Positions 23,762 through 32,932 of a stretch of DNA of 64,000 nucleotides are shown here, in pieces (position 1 is the first letter of the stretch; every line of letters starts with the position of its first letter). The DNA lies in contig JADJBC010000001.1 of assembly GCA_016703945.1 (NCBI GenBank), positions 62,001 through 126,000 of the forward strand, read 5' to 3'. This DNA is from Candidatus Aalborgicola danicus. Its GTDB lineage: Bacteria > Pseudomonadota > Gammaproteobacteria > Burkholderiales > Burkholderiaceae_C. Position numbers and translations under genes: made by a program. Below the pieces are notes generated by a model. That model was not told where the DNA came from. It did no database searches and saw only the letters and a program-made list of their open reading frames with translations.

Positions 23762-24832
23762 TCAGTTGGCAGCCGCAGTCGCGTCGTTTTGCAGCAGTTT
23801 GCGAATAGGTGCGGGCAGGCCCAAGCCCGGCCAGGTTTGTGCACTGACCCATTGACCCGCATCCCACTGAACGGTCTGCTCGGCAACGTCCAGGCGCCAG
23901 GGATGCAAGTGCAAGTCTTTATGCGTCAAAACATGCAAAAAAGCAGCTTGCGGCCGCAATCGTCCTTGCAGGGATGCAGGCAACACGGCCCGCATTTCCT
24001 CTTCACTGTCAAACAAAGGCAGGCAATGCAAACCGGCCCAAACGCCTGGTGTGGGGCGCTTGGTCAACCACACTGCGCCGCTTTGAGATTGAGCCCACAA
24101 CAACCAGATGGACTGGCTGCTGCGTTTTAATTTGCGACTTCGGACCGGGTAGTGCTGAGGGTCGCCTGCCGCCTGCGCAACACAGTCGCGTTGCACCGGG
24201 CAATGGCCACAGTCGGGCTTCTTCGGGAAACAGACCGTGGCGCCCAAGTCCATCATGCCTTGGGTGTAACGCGGCATGGCAGCGGCGGCGTTGCGCCCGG
24301 TCGGCAACAACCCGGTTGCGGCGCTCCACAGCGCATTCACACTGCTGGCCTGCGCCAAGTCGGCATCAAAGCCCAACACACGGGTCAAAACACGTTTGAC
24401 GTTGGCATCCAGAATCGCCACTCGCTCGCCAAAACACAGGGAGGCAATCGCCGCTGCCGTGGATCGCCCTATGCCTGGAAGTGTTTCCAGAATCTGCGCC
24501 TGCTGCGGAAACACACCATCAAACTGCGCCACCACCTGTTGTGCACACTGGTGCAGGTTGCGCGCACGGCTGTAATAGCCCAGGCCACTCCATAGCCCCA
24601 GCACATCATCCAGGCTCGCATGGGCCAACGACGTAACATCTGGAAAGCGGGCAACGAACCGATCAAAGTAGCCAAGCACCGTGACCACCTGGGTTTGTTG
24701 CAACATGATTTCGGAGAGCCAGACCCGGTACGGATCTTGGGTGTCTTGCCACGGCAAGTGGTTGCGCCCATGACGCTTTTGCCACGCCACAACCCGGAAG
24801 GCAAAACCCGTCTCAGCCTCGCGCACGTTCAC
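23762..24832 (-). CDS. mutY: A/G-specific adenine glycosylase MutY
   Basis: MutY removes adenine mispaired with 8-oxoguanine. The 356-residue protein has HLPWQDTQDPYRVWLSEIML with the catalytic Glu, the helix-hairpin-helix LPGIGRSTAAAIAS, Asp in VAILDANVKRVL, and the 4Fe-4S cluster Cys set CFPKKPDCGHCPVQRDC. The C-terminal NUDIX-like domain that reads 8-oxoG follows (WLTKRPTPGVWAGLHCLPLF). Its start overlaps the stop of the dynamin-like gene as ATGA, an unusual coupling of a repair enzyme to a membrane GTPase. Confidence 0.96.
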   Translation of the reverse strand: MNVREAETGFAFRVVAWQKRHGRNHLPWQDTQDPYRVWLSEIMLQQTQVVTVLGYFDRFVARFPDVTSLAHASLDDVLGLWSGLGYYSRARNLHQCAQQVVAQFDGVFPQQAQILETLPGIGRSTAAAIASLCFGERVAILDANVKRVLTRVLGFDADLAQASSVNALWSAATGLLPTGRNAAAAMPRYTQGMMDLGATVCFPKKPDCGHCPVQRDCVAQAAGDPQHYPVRSRKLKRSSQSIWLLWAQSQSGAVWLTKRPTPGVWAGLHCLPLFDSEEEMRAVLPASLQGRLRPQAAFLHVLTHKDLHLHPWRLDVAEQTVQWDAGQWVSAQTWPGLGLPAPIRKLLQNDATAAAN

Positions 24833-26784
24833 GCAAACTCGACGTCTACCGCAGTGGTACTTGACTGGTTGGCAGCGATCAGGTAATCAGTTAGTTCGAT
24901 CAGCTTAAGCTCGACCTGGTTCAGCGCGGCTTCCTGTTGATCAATGTCCTGAATCCGGTCTTCGAGACCACCCGCCGCTTGCTGAATACGGTCAATGGCC
25001 TCAATGCGGCGGCTGAAGTTGCGACGGCGTTCGCGCAATTGGGCATCCAACTGCGCCGCGGCGGACTTGCTCCACAACTCCACATCACCCAGGGCCATCT
25101 CGTGGATGCTGCGCAAGCGTGACGACAAGGCCCGAACCAGCCGATCAGCAAACTCAGGTTGCGCCAATTTGAAGGCATTGCCGATGCCCAAATACTGGAT
25201 ATGACTACGTTCAACCACATCCAGATCACCCAAATACTGGGCCATTTGGGGCTCTGCCGGTGCTTGCAAAGAAAAGCCGTGTTCGCCATTGAGTTGGCGG
25301 AAGGTGGCGTTCAGCATGTTCTGAATTTCATCGCACAGAGTCTGAACTTTTTGCAGATTGCCCCGCAGACGATCAAAAGTCTCGCCATAAGCCCTCTTTA
25401 CACCCAACTTAAGGCCCTTTTCCAGCAAACGGTCAGTCAATTGGGCCATTTCCTTCTTCAGTGCCGTGGAGCCCAGGATGCCGAACACCTCGCGCAACAA
25501 CTTCAAGTGAACTGAGCGCACAGCGTGAATTTTTGCGCCGCCCAAGTCAAACTCGGCCTGCTCTTGGGAAATCCGCGACCGCATGTGCTTGATCACTGCA
25601 GAATTCTTGCCCTGCAGGCCCTTGAGTTCCATCATCTGCTCGGTCAGGTCCCGTTTGCGGATATTGATGACCCGTCCTGTCTCGGCACGTAACTCGGTGA
25701 TGCCTGTCACCATGGCTTTGCCCAGTATCTTTTGGCGCTTGCCCATCATGCCGCGACCCAAAGCGTCCTCTAACACGGGCAGACAACTGCGCTGCAACAA
25801 CTCGTCATCATCGGTTACCTTGGCAACCAAACCCTTTTGGGCTGACACCGCGATCACCCGATCGGGCGGAATGCTCAATATTTCTGCGGTCGTGGACTTC
25901 TGCCGATCAATTTGAGCCTGAATCTGTGCCGGGCTGCTGAGGTCATCCCACAGGGTATCGATCTTGTTCAACACTACCAGGCGGGTTTCGGACGTGTCTG
26001 TTTCTGTGATCAGGTGCTCACGCCAAATGGACAGATCCGACTTGGTCACGCCAGTATCCGCGCCCAAAATGAACACCACGGCATGCGCCTGTGGAATCAG
26101 GCTGACCGTCAGCTCCGGCTCGGCACCTATCGCGTTCAAGCCCGGGGTATCCAAAATAACAAGGCCCTGTTTCAACAACGGATGGGCAATATTGATCAAT
26201 GCATGGCGCCATTTGGGCACCTCTACCATGCCCTGGGCATCGACCATCGGGTTATCGTCTGGGGCCTGGCTGTGCCAAAAGCCCAAGGAACGGGCTTCAT
26301 CCTGGGTCACTTTGCGGGTTTCAGCTACTTTTTCCAGGGCGGCCGCCAACTGTTGCGGATTGTTCACATCCAGATCGATACGGGTCCATTTTTCCGGAAC
26401 CATACGCCACTCCATGAGCGCCTGGGGCTGCAATCGCGTCTCAATCGGCAACAGGCGCAGGCAAGGCGGAACGTCGGCGTCGTAGCCCATTTCGGTCGGG
26501 CACATAGTGGTTCGGCCGGCACTGGCAGGCATGATGCGACGTCCATAACCCGCAAAAAAAACGGCGTTGATCATTTCGGACTTGCCGCGCGAAAATTCCG
26601 CAACAAAAGCCACCATCACCTTGTCTGAGCGCACCTGAGTACCAAGCCGACGCAACCGCTCCTCTACCCCCGAATCCAGCAGTTCGTTGTCCTTCATCCA
26701 CTCGGAAAGTAATTTCAGGCGCAGTGCAAATTCACGTCGCCATGTGCCAAGCTGGTCAAACTGATCGTTAAAAGAAGTAGTCAA
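24829..26784 (-). CDS. dynamin-family GTPase
   Basis: Bacterial dynamin-like proteins bind and remodel membranes using GTP. The 651-residue protein has a G1 motif AEFSRGKSEMINAVF near residue 63, a G2-type Thr in SAGRTTMCPTEM, G3 DTPGLNAIG and G4 NKID in VVLNKIDTLWDD. The remainder is long helices with heptad character (stalk-like), including LTEQMMELKGLQGKNSAVIK. I see no strong transmembrane segment. It is a single gene, whereas many bacterial dynamins come in pairs. Flanked by mutM on its right and overlapping mutY on its left, it may share their transcript. Function here is inferred from family only. Confidence 0.85.
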   Translation of the reverse strand: MTTSFNDQFDQLGTWRREFALRLKLLSEWMKDNELLDSGVEERLRRLGTQVRSDKVMVAFVAEFSRGKSEMINAVFFAGYGRRIMPASAGRTTMCPTEMGYDADVPPCLRLLPIETRLQPQALMEWRMVPEKWTRIDLDVNNPQQLAAALEKVAETRKVTQDEARSLGFWHSQAPDDNPMVDAQGMVEVPKWRHALINIAHPLLKQGLVILDTPGLNAIGAEPELTVSLIPQAHAVVFILGADTGVTKSDLSIWREHLITETDTSETRLVVLNKIDTLWDDLSSPAQIQAQIDRQKSTTAEILSIPPDRVIAVSAQKGLVAKVTDDDELLQRSCLPVLEDALGRGMMGKRQKILGKAMVTGITELRAETGRVINIRKRDLTEQMMELKGLQGKNSAVIKHMRSRISQEQAEFDLGGAKIHAVRSVHLKLLREVFGILGSTALKKEMAQLTDRLLEKGLKLGVKRAYGETFDRLRGNLQKVQTLCDEIQNMLNATFRQLNGEHGFSLQAPAEPQMAQYLGDLDVVERSHIQYLGIGNAFKLAQPEFADRLVRALSSRLRSIHEMALGDVELWSKSAAAQLDAQLRERRRNFSRRIEAIDRIQQAAGGLEDRIQDIDQQEAALNQVELKLIELTDYLIAANQSSTTAVDVEFA

Positions 26785-26834
26785 GAGTACCCCCGTCTAG
26801 CCAGTCAATATAGCACCGTGCCTGCGAATTCCAC

Positions 26835-27650
26835 TCAGGGTTTCTGGCAGCTTGGGCAGAAAAAGGTCGAGCGTTGGCCTTGGCGAATGGCTTTGATGGG
26901 CGTCGCACAAGCCTTGCAGGCTAAACCCTCACGCGCGTAGACCATCGCCTCCAACTGGAAATGGCCGGCCTCGCCGTGGGCATTGGAAAAGTCGCGCAGT
27001 GTGCTACCGCCCCTTTCAACGGCCCGCGCCAGCACCGCGACGATAGCCTGGTGCAATCGTGCGATCCTGGGGCGGCTCAGGCGGGACGCCGCTGTTGTGG
27101 GGCGTATACCCGCTCTGAACAGGGCTTCAGAAGCGTAAATGTTGCCAACCCCGACAACCACATCACCGGCCAGCAAAACTTGCTTGATGGGTGCTTTGCG
27201 CCGCAACAAGCCGTGACGGAACAACACCACGTCAAATTCCGGCCCCAGCGGCTCCATACCAAGCTTGCCTAACAATTTTTGGGCAACAGGAGCTTGCTCA
27301 CTTTGTGCGTAGACCACTGCACCAAAACGCCGTGGGTCGTTCAAACGCAACACACCGTAGGAAGTACACAGATCAAAATGGTCATGTTTGCCTGGCGCCG
27401 GCGGTTGCTGAACAAACGACAGACTGCCCGACATGCCCAGGTGCAGCATCACCATCCCGTCTTCCAGGTCCAACAAAAGGTATTTGCCTCTGCGCCGCAC
27501 CGCCAACACGTGTTGCTTGAGCAAAACTTGAGGCTCGACGCCCAGTGGCCAGCGCAACGGCATGCCGAACCGCACGCCAACAATCTGCGCGCCGGCAATG
27601 CGCTCGGCAAAACTCAGGCGCGTGACTTCTACTTCTGGCAATTCGGGCAT
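26835..27650 (-). CDS. mutM: formamidopyrimidine-DNA glycosylase MutM (Fpg)
   Basis: MutM excises 8-oxoguanine from DNA. The 271-residue protein starts PELPEVE after Met, with catalytic Pro2 and Glu3. It has the Lys in VRRRGKYLLLDL, the helix-two-turn-helix GVGNIYASEALFRAGI, and the zinc finger CKACATPIKAIRQGQRSTFF with the two Cys of CPSC at the end. All active residues are present. It is divergent from the TPR gene, 36 bases apart, and points toward the dynamin and mutY genes, so MutM and MutY (the two halves of the GO repair pathway) lie in one block. Confidence 0.97.
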   Translation of the reverse strand: MPELPEVEVTRLSFAERIAGAQIVGVRFGMPLRWPLGVEPQVLLKQHVLAVRRRGKYLLLDLEDGMVMLHLGMSGSLSFVQQPPAPGKHDHFDLCTSYGVLRLNDPRRFGAVVYAQSEQAPVAQKLLGKLGMEPLGPEFDVVLFRHGLLRRKAPIKQVLLAGDVVVGVGNIYASEALFRAGIRPTTAASRLSRPRIARLHQAIVAVLARAVERGGSTLRDFSNAHGEAGHFQLEAMVYAREGLACKACATPIKAIRQGQRSTFFCPSCQKP

Positions 27651-27686
27651 GGGCAGGGTCTCTCAAGGTTAGATTATTATGGTCTG

Positions 27687-29423
27687 ATGTCACGAATCTC
27701 TCGACTCTTCACACTCACTTTGCTTGCGGCGTGTATTTGCAGCGCAGCGAATGCTGCTGCGCCAAAATCGGACAAACCCGACAACTCCACGCTGGATGGT
27801 GAACTCTTCTACCAATTGCTGGTCGGCGAAATGTCGGCTCAGTCCGGCGACAACGGGTCGGCGTTTTCCTTGATGCTGGACGCTGCCCGCAAAGCCAACT
27901 CTGCACGCCTGTATGAGCGCGCGGTCGAAATTGCTTACCGATCGCGCAATGGAGAGGCCGCGTTGGAGGCATCCCAGGCTTGGGTCAGGGCCTTTCCATC
28001 GTCCAAAGAAGCCAATCGTTATCAGTTCCAGATTTTGCTGGGTCTGAACAAGATTGCCGAGACACAGGAGCCGATACGGCGCGAATTGGCCGGTCTTGCC
28101 CCGACTGAGCGTGTTGGCACCATCAACATGTTGCCCCGTTACTTTGCACGCACGACCGACAAGAAGCTGGCGGCCATTGTTGTCGAAAAGACATTGGCGC
28201 TGGAACTGGTCAATCGCATTACCGGACCCGCGGCCTGGACAGCCGTTGGCACGATCCGCCTCCAGGCCAACGACATTGAGGGTGCGCTGGAGGCAGTACG
28301 TCGGGGCGTTGCGCTGGACGCCATGGCCCAGGAACCCGTCATGTTGGCAATTTCAATGATAGGACCCAAGGCGCCCGGTGCCGAGGCCATCGTACGCAAA
28401 CACCTTCTGACCAAGCCCGCAGCGGAAGTTCGCATGGGATATGCCCGCAGTCTGGCCGCTTTGCAGCGCTATTCCGAGGCCTACACCCAGACCAAGTTGT
28501 TAACCGCAGAAAGACCGGATTTCGCCGACGCCTGGCTGATGCGGGGCTCTCTTGAGATTCAGGACAACCAATTGACCCAGGCGGAGGCGTCACTGAAGAC
28601 CTATGTGACGCTCAACCCACCGCCCGCCGATCCGACGCAGGGCGCAACCATGGGCCGTGGCCTGGTACAGGCGTATCTGATGTTGGCCCAAGTGGCCGAA
28701 CAAGGTCAGCGCCTGGACGATGCCAAGGCATACCTTGATGCCATCAACAGCCCTAGCGACGCTTTGCGTGTGCAGCGCCGTCAGGCCGGCATCCTCGCAC
28801 GCCAGGGCAAGCTCGAAGAAGCCCTCCTGTTGATCCGCCAGGTACCCGAATTGCAGGCGTCCGACGCGTTGGACAAAATCAATGCCGAGGTGCAACTGTT
28901 GCGCGACAACCGCCAATTCGAAGCAGCCTATGCGTTGGTGAAAGAGACGACGGCACGTTACCCCGAAGAGACCGAGCTGTTGTACGACCAGGCCATGCTG
29001 GCAGAAAAACTGGGAAAAACCGAGGAGATGGAAAGCCTGCTGCGCAAAGTGATGCAGGCCAAGCCCGACTACCACCACGCCTACAACGCATTGGGTTATT
29101 CCTTGGCAGATCGCAATGTCCGCCTGGATGAAGCGCGCCAACTGATCAAACAAGCGCTGGTCTATGCCCCCAATGACCCCTTCATCACTGACAGCCTGGC
29201 GTGGGTTGAATTTCGCTCTGGCAATGCAGAAGAGGCCCTGCGTTTATTGCGGGGCGCCTACAAGGCCCGGCCCGATCCTGAGATTGCAGCGCACCTCGGC
29301 GAAGTGTTGTGGACGGTGGGGCAACGTGAACAAGCCAGTGCCGTCTGGAAGGAAGGGCTTGACCTGAATCCACAGAACGAAACATTGCAGGAGACCATGC
29401 GTCGCCTGCGCGGCGCACCGTGA
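27687..29423 (+). CDS. exported tetratricopeptide-repeat protein
   Basis: The 578-residue protein begins with a signal peptide (SRLFTLTLLAACICSAANAA, cleavage near Ala24-Ala25). The rest is helical repeats. TPR-like units are clear in ANDIEGALEAVRRGVALDAM, AYNALGYSLADRNVRLDEAR and EFRSGNAEEALRLLRGAYKA, the last three being canonical. The open frame extends upstream into the divergent mutM, so I chose ATG 27687. It overlaps lolB by four bases (GTGA), the usual betaproteobacterial order TPR-lolB-ispE. A role in outer-membrane lipoprotein or envelope assembly is suggested by context only. Confidence 0.85.
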   Translation: MSRISRLFTLTLLAACICSAANAAAPKSDKPDNSTLDGELFYQLLVGEMSAQSGDNGSAFSLMLDAARKANSARLYERAVEIAYRSRNGEAALEASQAWVRAFPSSKEANRYQFQILLGLNKIAETQEPIRRELAGLAPTERVGTINMLPRYFARTTDKKLAAIVVEKTLALELVNRITGPAAWTAVGTIRLQANDIEGALEAVRRGVALDAMAQEPVMLAISMIGPKAPGAEAIVRKHLLTKPAAEVRMGYARSLAALQRYSEAYTQTKLLTAERPDFADAWLMRGSLEIQDNQLTQAEASLKTYVTLNPPPADPTQGATMGRGLVQAYLMLAQVAEQGQRLDDAKAYLDAINSPSDALRVQRRQAGILARQGKLEEALLLIRQVPELQASDALDKINAEVQLLRDNRQFEAAYALVKETTARYPEETELLYDQAMLAEKLGKTEEMESLLRKVMQAKPDYHHAYNALGYSLADRNVRLDEARQLIKQALVYAPNDPFITDSLAWVEFRSGNAEEALRLLRGAYKARPDPEIAAHLGEVLWTVGQREQASAVWKEGLDLNPQNETLQETMRRLRGAP

Positions 29424-29923
29424 ACCGGACGTTGTACACGGCGGGGCACGTTCTACTGGTAGTTGCTATATTTTTGATAGCTGGCTGCGCAAGTTCCACG
29501 AGGGCTAGAGGTACAATTGAGCCAGAGATTTCGCGCTGGCAGGGCCGGCTGTCGCTTAAAGTTCACTCGGAACCCGTTCAGGCGTTTTCCGCCAACTTCG
29601 ATCTGCAGGGCGACGCGCAGGCTGGCTCACTGGTTTTTATGACTCCTATTGGCAGCACAGCTGCCCGATTGCAGTGGGATGCGAGTGGAGCCCGGTTGCA
29701 GACCTCGGGTGAGCCACAGCAGTTTGAAACACTGGAAGCCTTGACGCACCAAGCGACGGGTGCCCCGCTGCCGATTGGCAGCATGTTCGCATGGCTGCAT
29801 GGTTTGGAACCGAACACCCCCGGATGGCAGGTCGACTTGCAGAACTTGCCCAATGGTCGCCTCAGTGCGCATCGACTTCCCCCAGAGACACCGGTAGAAC
29901 TCAAAATCATCCTTGACCGCTGA
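29420..29923 (+). CDS. lolB: outer-membrane lipoprotein receptor LolB
   Basis: LolB receives lipoproteins from the periplasmic carrier LolA and inserts them in the outer membrane. The 167-residue protein has a lipoprotein signal (VLLVVAIFLIAGC, lipobox LIAGC), then RWQGRLSLKVHSEPVQAFSA and FDLQGDAQAGSLVFMTPIG, the LolB core strands. The C-terminus LPPETPVELKIILDR fits. The start is GTG overlapping the TPR stop. Oddly, the DNA for the signal-peptide core and lipobox (29462-29513) is a copy of a dispersed repeat found elsewhere in the window. Confidence 0.88.
   Translation: MNRTLYTAGHVLLVVAIFLIAGCASSTRARGTIEPEISRWQGRLSLKVHSEPVQAFSANFDLQGDAQAGSLVFMTPIGSTAARLQWDASGARLQTSGEPQQFETLEALTHQATGAPLPIGSMFAWLHGLEPNTPGWQVDLQNLPNGRLSAHRLPPETPVELKIILDR
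29462..29513 (+). repeat. dispersed ~50-bp repeat, copy in lolB
   Basis: This copy shares GTTGCTA at its 5' end, GATAGC, then exactly 16 bases, then ACGAGGGCTAG with the intergenic copies at 42977 and 47750. Here it is read in frame as VAIFLIAGCASSTRARG, the hydrophobic core and lipobox of LolB. Confidence 0.7.
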
Positions 29924-29945
29924 GCCCGCACCAGACAATTGCCCC

Positions 29946-30812
29946 ATGCAGTCGCTATACGACATCCCCGCACCCGCCAAGCTCAACCTGTTTTTGCACA
30001 TCACAGGTCGCCGTGCCGACGGCTACCACTTGCTGCAGTCGGCATTCATGCTGATCGACTGGTGCGACACACTGCACTTCGATCTCAGACAGGATGGTGC
30101 CATCAGCCGTGAAGATCTGACCACACCCTTGCCAGACGATGATTTGGTCGTTCGTGCCGCCAGGGCCTTGCAACAGGCCAGCGCCTGCTCTTTGGGCGTG
30201 CATATTGGCGTTGCCAAATCCATTCCGGCACAGGCTGGCATGGGTGGTGGCTCGTCGGACGCCGCCTCGACCCTGCTGGCACTCAACCGCTTGTGGAAGC
30301 TGAATCTGAGTGTGCGTGTCCTGTCGCGCCTAGGTCTAGGTTTGGGCGCCGACGTGCCGTTTTTTCTGGGTGGGCACCACGCATGGGTCGAAGGCATCGG
30401 CGAGCAAATGACGCCTATCCAACTCCCCAACGCCCGTTTTGTGGTGGTTAAACCCGCAGCCGGGTTGGAGACACGGCTAATTTTTTCAGATCCGGCACTG
30501 AAGCGCGACTCCAAAACTGCTATAATTTCAGGCTTCGCTGCAGATGCACATGCACATGGAAATGTTTTCGAATATGGCCATAACGACTTGCAAGCTGTTG
30601 CCCAGTGCCTGTGCCCCGGTGTTACCCAAGCCCTTGAGTGGCTTCAATCCCAGGGATTGCGTGGCAGGATGACAGGTTCTGGGAGTGCTGTATTTGCGCA
30701 ATTGCTGCATGATATTGATGTGACCAGCGCGCCAAGCGCGTTACAAGTCAAGTTATGTAGCAACTTGGATGTTCACCCCCTGTTGGGTTGGGCTCCCAGC
30801 GATGGAGAATGA
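29946..30812 (+). CDS. ispE: 4-diphosphocytidyl-2-C-methyl-D-erythritol kinase
   Basis: IspE phosphorylates CDP-methylerythritol in the non-mevalonate isoprenoid pathway. The 288-residue protein has PAPAKLNLFLHITGRRADGY at the N-terminus, the GHMP-kinase ATP loop PAQAGMGGGSSDAASTLLAL near residue 97, and the C-terminal RMTGSGSAVFAQL. It starts 22 bases after lolB. The next feature is tRNA-Gln, then prs, a conserved order. Length and motifs are normal. Confidence 0.96.
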   Translation: MQSLYDIPAPAKLNLFLHITGRRADGYHLLQSAFMLIDWCDTLHFDLRQDGAISREDLTTPLPDDDLVVRAARALQQASACSLGVHIGVAKSIPAQAGMGGGSSDAASTLLALNRLWKLNLSVRVLSRLGLGLGADVPFFLGGHHAWVEGIGEQMTPIQLPNARFVVVKPAAGLETRLIFSDPALKRDSKTAIISGFAADAHAHGNVFEYGHNDLQAVAQCLCPGVTQALEWLQSQGLRGRMTGSGSAVFAQLLHDIDVTSAPSALQVKLCSNLDVHPLLGWAPSDGE

Positions 30813-30852
30813 TGGTTTAAACGGTGGGCAGCGTTATGCTGTCAACCCGTGT

Positions 30853-30929
30853 AGGGGAGTCGCCAAGTTGGTTAAGGCACTGGATTTTGATTCCAGCATG
30901 CAAAGGTTCGAATCCTTTCTCCCCTGCCA
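30853..30929 (+). tRNA. tRNA-Gln (anticodon UUG)
   Basis: The 77-base gene has acceptor AGGGGAG/CTCCCCT, D arm with AAGTTGGTTAAGGC, anticodon loop TTTTGAT (TTG), a variable region CATGC, T arm AAAGG TTCGAAT CCTTT, and an encoded CCA. It lies between ispE and prs, as in many betaproteobacteria. Confidence 0.96.
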
Positions 30930-31008
30930 AATCTGTAGTCCGGTGCTGATCCGGTCGCAGCGCGCGCAACGAACAGGCATAAACCTAATCTAATCGCTGG
31001 ACTTTCGC

Positions 31009-31986
31009 ATGCAGGCTTCACCTCCCCCAGATTTCATGGTTTTTACCGGTAATGCCAACCCCGGCATGGCTGCAGACATTGCGGGTCATTTGGGCATTTC
31101 GCTGGGCGCGGCAACCGTGGGCCGATTCTCCGATGGTGAGGTCACCGTTGAAATCAACCAAAACGTGCGGGCCCGCGACGTCTTTGTGGTGCAAAGTACC
31201 TGCGCTCCGACCAATGACAACCTGATGGAATTGCTGATCATGGTTGATGCGATCAAACGTGCATCGGCTGAACGCATCAGTGCCGTGATTCCTTATTTTG
31301 GCTATGCAAGGCAAGACCGTCGTCCACGCTCCACACGTGTGCCAATTACCGCCAAAGTGGTAGCGAATATGCTGCAGGCTGTGGGCGTGGCGCGCGTGCT
31401 GACCATGGATCTGCACGCGGACCAGATTCAAGGCTTTTTTGACATACCGGTCGACAATATCTATGCGTCACCGGTGCTCTTGGGTGACCTGCGCCAAAAG
31501 AATTATGACGACCTGATTGTGGTCTCGCCCGACGTCGGCGGTGTGGTGCGCGCCCGCGCCCTTGCCAAGCAACTGGGTTGTGATTTGGCCATCATCGACA
31601 AGCGCCGCCCCAAGGCCAATGTCTCCGAAGTCATGCACGTCATCGGCGAAATTGATGGCCGCAATTGCGTGATCATGGACGACATGATTGATACTGCCGG
31701 CACCTTGGTCAAAGCCGCTGAGGTGCTCCCGGAACGTGGCGCCAAGAAGGTCTATGCCTATTGCACACACCCGATTTTTTCCGGCCCCGCTATCGAACGT
31801 ATTGCCAACGGTGGCGCACTCGACGAAGTGGTGGTGACGAACACCATTCCGCTGAGCGACGCCGCCAGAAATTGCCAAAAGATTCGCCAACTCTCCGTGG
31901 CCCCGCTGATCGCAGAGACGATACAGCGTATTGCCAAGGGTGAGTCGGTCATGAGTTTGTTCTCGGATCAAGAGAACCTTTTTTAA
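31009..31986 (+). CDS. prs: ribose-phosphate pyrophosphokinase
   Basis: Prs makes PRPP from ribose 5-phosphate and ATP for nucleotide, His and Trp synthesis. The 325-residue protein shows GRFSDGEVTVEINQNVR, the ATP-binding flexible loop region PYFGYARQDRRPRSTRVPI, MDLHADQIQGFFDIPVDN, and the PRPP-binding stretch VIMDDMIDTAGTL. The start at 31009 gives a slightly extended N-terminus (MQASPPPDF). An internal Met at residue 10 is the alternative. Confidence 0.96.
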   Translation: MQASPPPDFMVFTGNANPGMAADIAGHLGISLGAATVGRFSDGEVTVEINQNVRARDVFVVQSTCAPTNDNLMELLIMVDAIKRASAERISAVIPYFGYARQDRRPRSTRVPITAKVVANMLQAVGVARVLTMDLHADQIQGFFDIPVDNIYASPVLLGDLRQKNYDDLIVVSPDVGGVVRARALAKQLGCDLAIIDKRRPKANVSEVMHVIGEIDGRNCVIMDDMIDTAGTLVKAAEVLPERGAKKVYAYCTHPIFSGPAIERIANGGALDEVVVTNTIPLSDAARNCQKIRQLSVAPLIAETIQRIAKGESVMSLFSDQENLF

Positions 31987-32031
31987 GGTTCTCGCAAGGC
32001 CTCGCAACGGGTTTTGCTCGGGACAAAAAGC

Positions 32032-32069
32032 AAGCGCACACTGCATAGGGCAGTGATCCGGCGCTTTTG
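32032..32069 (+). terminator. probable terminator after prs
   Basis: AAGCGC at 32032-32037 pairs with GCGCTT at 32061-32066, and CACTGC pairs with GCAGTG inside it, giving a two-part stem followed by a short T run. A second inverted repeat (GAGAACCTT/AAGGTTCTC, 31972-31993) overlaps the prs stop but lacks a T tail. Confidence 0.45.
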
Positions 32070-32117
32070 TTAAACCGGAATCACGCTGGTCGCGGTGGAT
32101 TCCTTCAGGAGTAAGTT

Positions 32118-32807
32118 ATGAAATTTGTCGCTTTTGAGCGCGCCAAGCAGGGCACGGGTGCGAGCCGCCGTCTCCGCAATTCGGGTCGCACACCCGGTAT
32201 CGTTTACGGTGGGGTTGGTGAGCCTTTGCTCGTCGAACTGGACCACAACGCCCTCTGGCACGCCATCAAGAAGGAAGCTTTCCATGCATCCGTTCTGGAC
32301 ATGGAGCTGGCTGGCACCGAGAGCAAGGTTTTGCTGCGCGATGTGCAGATGCACCCCTACAAGCAATTGATCTTGCACATCGATTTCCAACGCGTCGATG
32401 CCAACACCAAGATGCACATGAAGGTGCCATTGCACTTTAACGGCCAGGAAGAATCCGCTGCGTTCAAGATCGACCATTGCCTGATCAACCACGTGGTAAA
32501 TGAAATCGACATCACTTGCCTGCCCGCAGATCTGCCTGAGTTTATTGCTGTGGACCTGAGCGGTCTGAAGAAGGGCGCCTCCTTCCACCTGAGCGACGTC
32601 AAGTTGCCCAACGGTGTGAAGGCTGTGGTCAAGGGTCGTGAAAACCCGGTGCTGGTGTCGGTTGTTACTTCCGCTGCTGAAGCCTCGGCCGAGGCCACCG
32701 CAGAAGCCGTTGCAGCGGCTCCCGCAGCCAAGGGTGGCAAGGCCGCTCCTGCAGCCAAGGCTCCCGCCAAGGCACCTGCTGCCAAAGCACCTGCTGCCAA
32801 GAAGTAA
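32118..32807 (+). CDS. rplY: 50S ribosomal protein L25 (Ctc form)
   Basis: L25 binds 5S rRNA in the large subunit. The 229-residue protein has the N-terminal L25 domain (FERAKQGTGASRRLRNSGRT, PGIVYGG) and the C-terminal Ctc/TL5 extension (VPLHFNGQEESAAFKID, ADLPEFIAVDLSGLKKG). It ends in a low-complexity Ala/Lys/Pro tail (KAPAKAPAAKAPAAKK), common in this family. AGGAG lies eight bases before the ATG. It sits between prs and pth as usual, with a strong terminator after it. Confidence 0.95.
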   Translation: MKFVAFERAKQGTGASRRLRNSGRTPGIVYGGVGEPLLVELDHNALWHAIKKEAFHASVLDMELAGTESKVLLRDVQMHPYKQLILHIDFQRVDANTKMHMKVPLHFNGQEESAAFKIDHCLINHVVNEIDITCLPADLPEFIAVDLSGLKKGASFHLSDVKLPNGVKAVVKGRENPVLVSVVTSAAEASAEATAEAVAAAPAAKGGKAAPAAKAPAKAPAAKAPAAKK

Positions 32808-32844
32808 TCCTTCCTTCGCGCTCTGATTTGCAGCGCAAGCTCTA

Positions 32845-32875
32845 ACAACGGCCCACTTAAGTGGGCCGTTGTCAT
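32845..32875 (+). terminator. Rho-independent terminator after rplY
   Basis: ACAACGGCCCAC TTAA GTGGGCCGTTGT is a perfect 12-bp stem with a 4-base loop, followed by CATTTG. It lies 38 bases after the rplY stop. Confidence 0.75.
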
Positions 32876-32932
32876 TTGAAGTGTGCATCAATTTGCCCTA
32901 CCATCCACGGCACCTCATTTGCACCGCATTCC

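Noticed and set aside
30518..30550. Possible repeat copy in ispE (CTGCTATAATTTCAGGCTTC)
   Set aside because: Only a short A/T-rich part matches and the ACGGGGGC block is absent.
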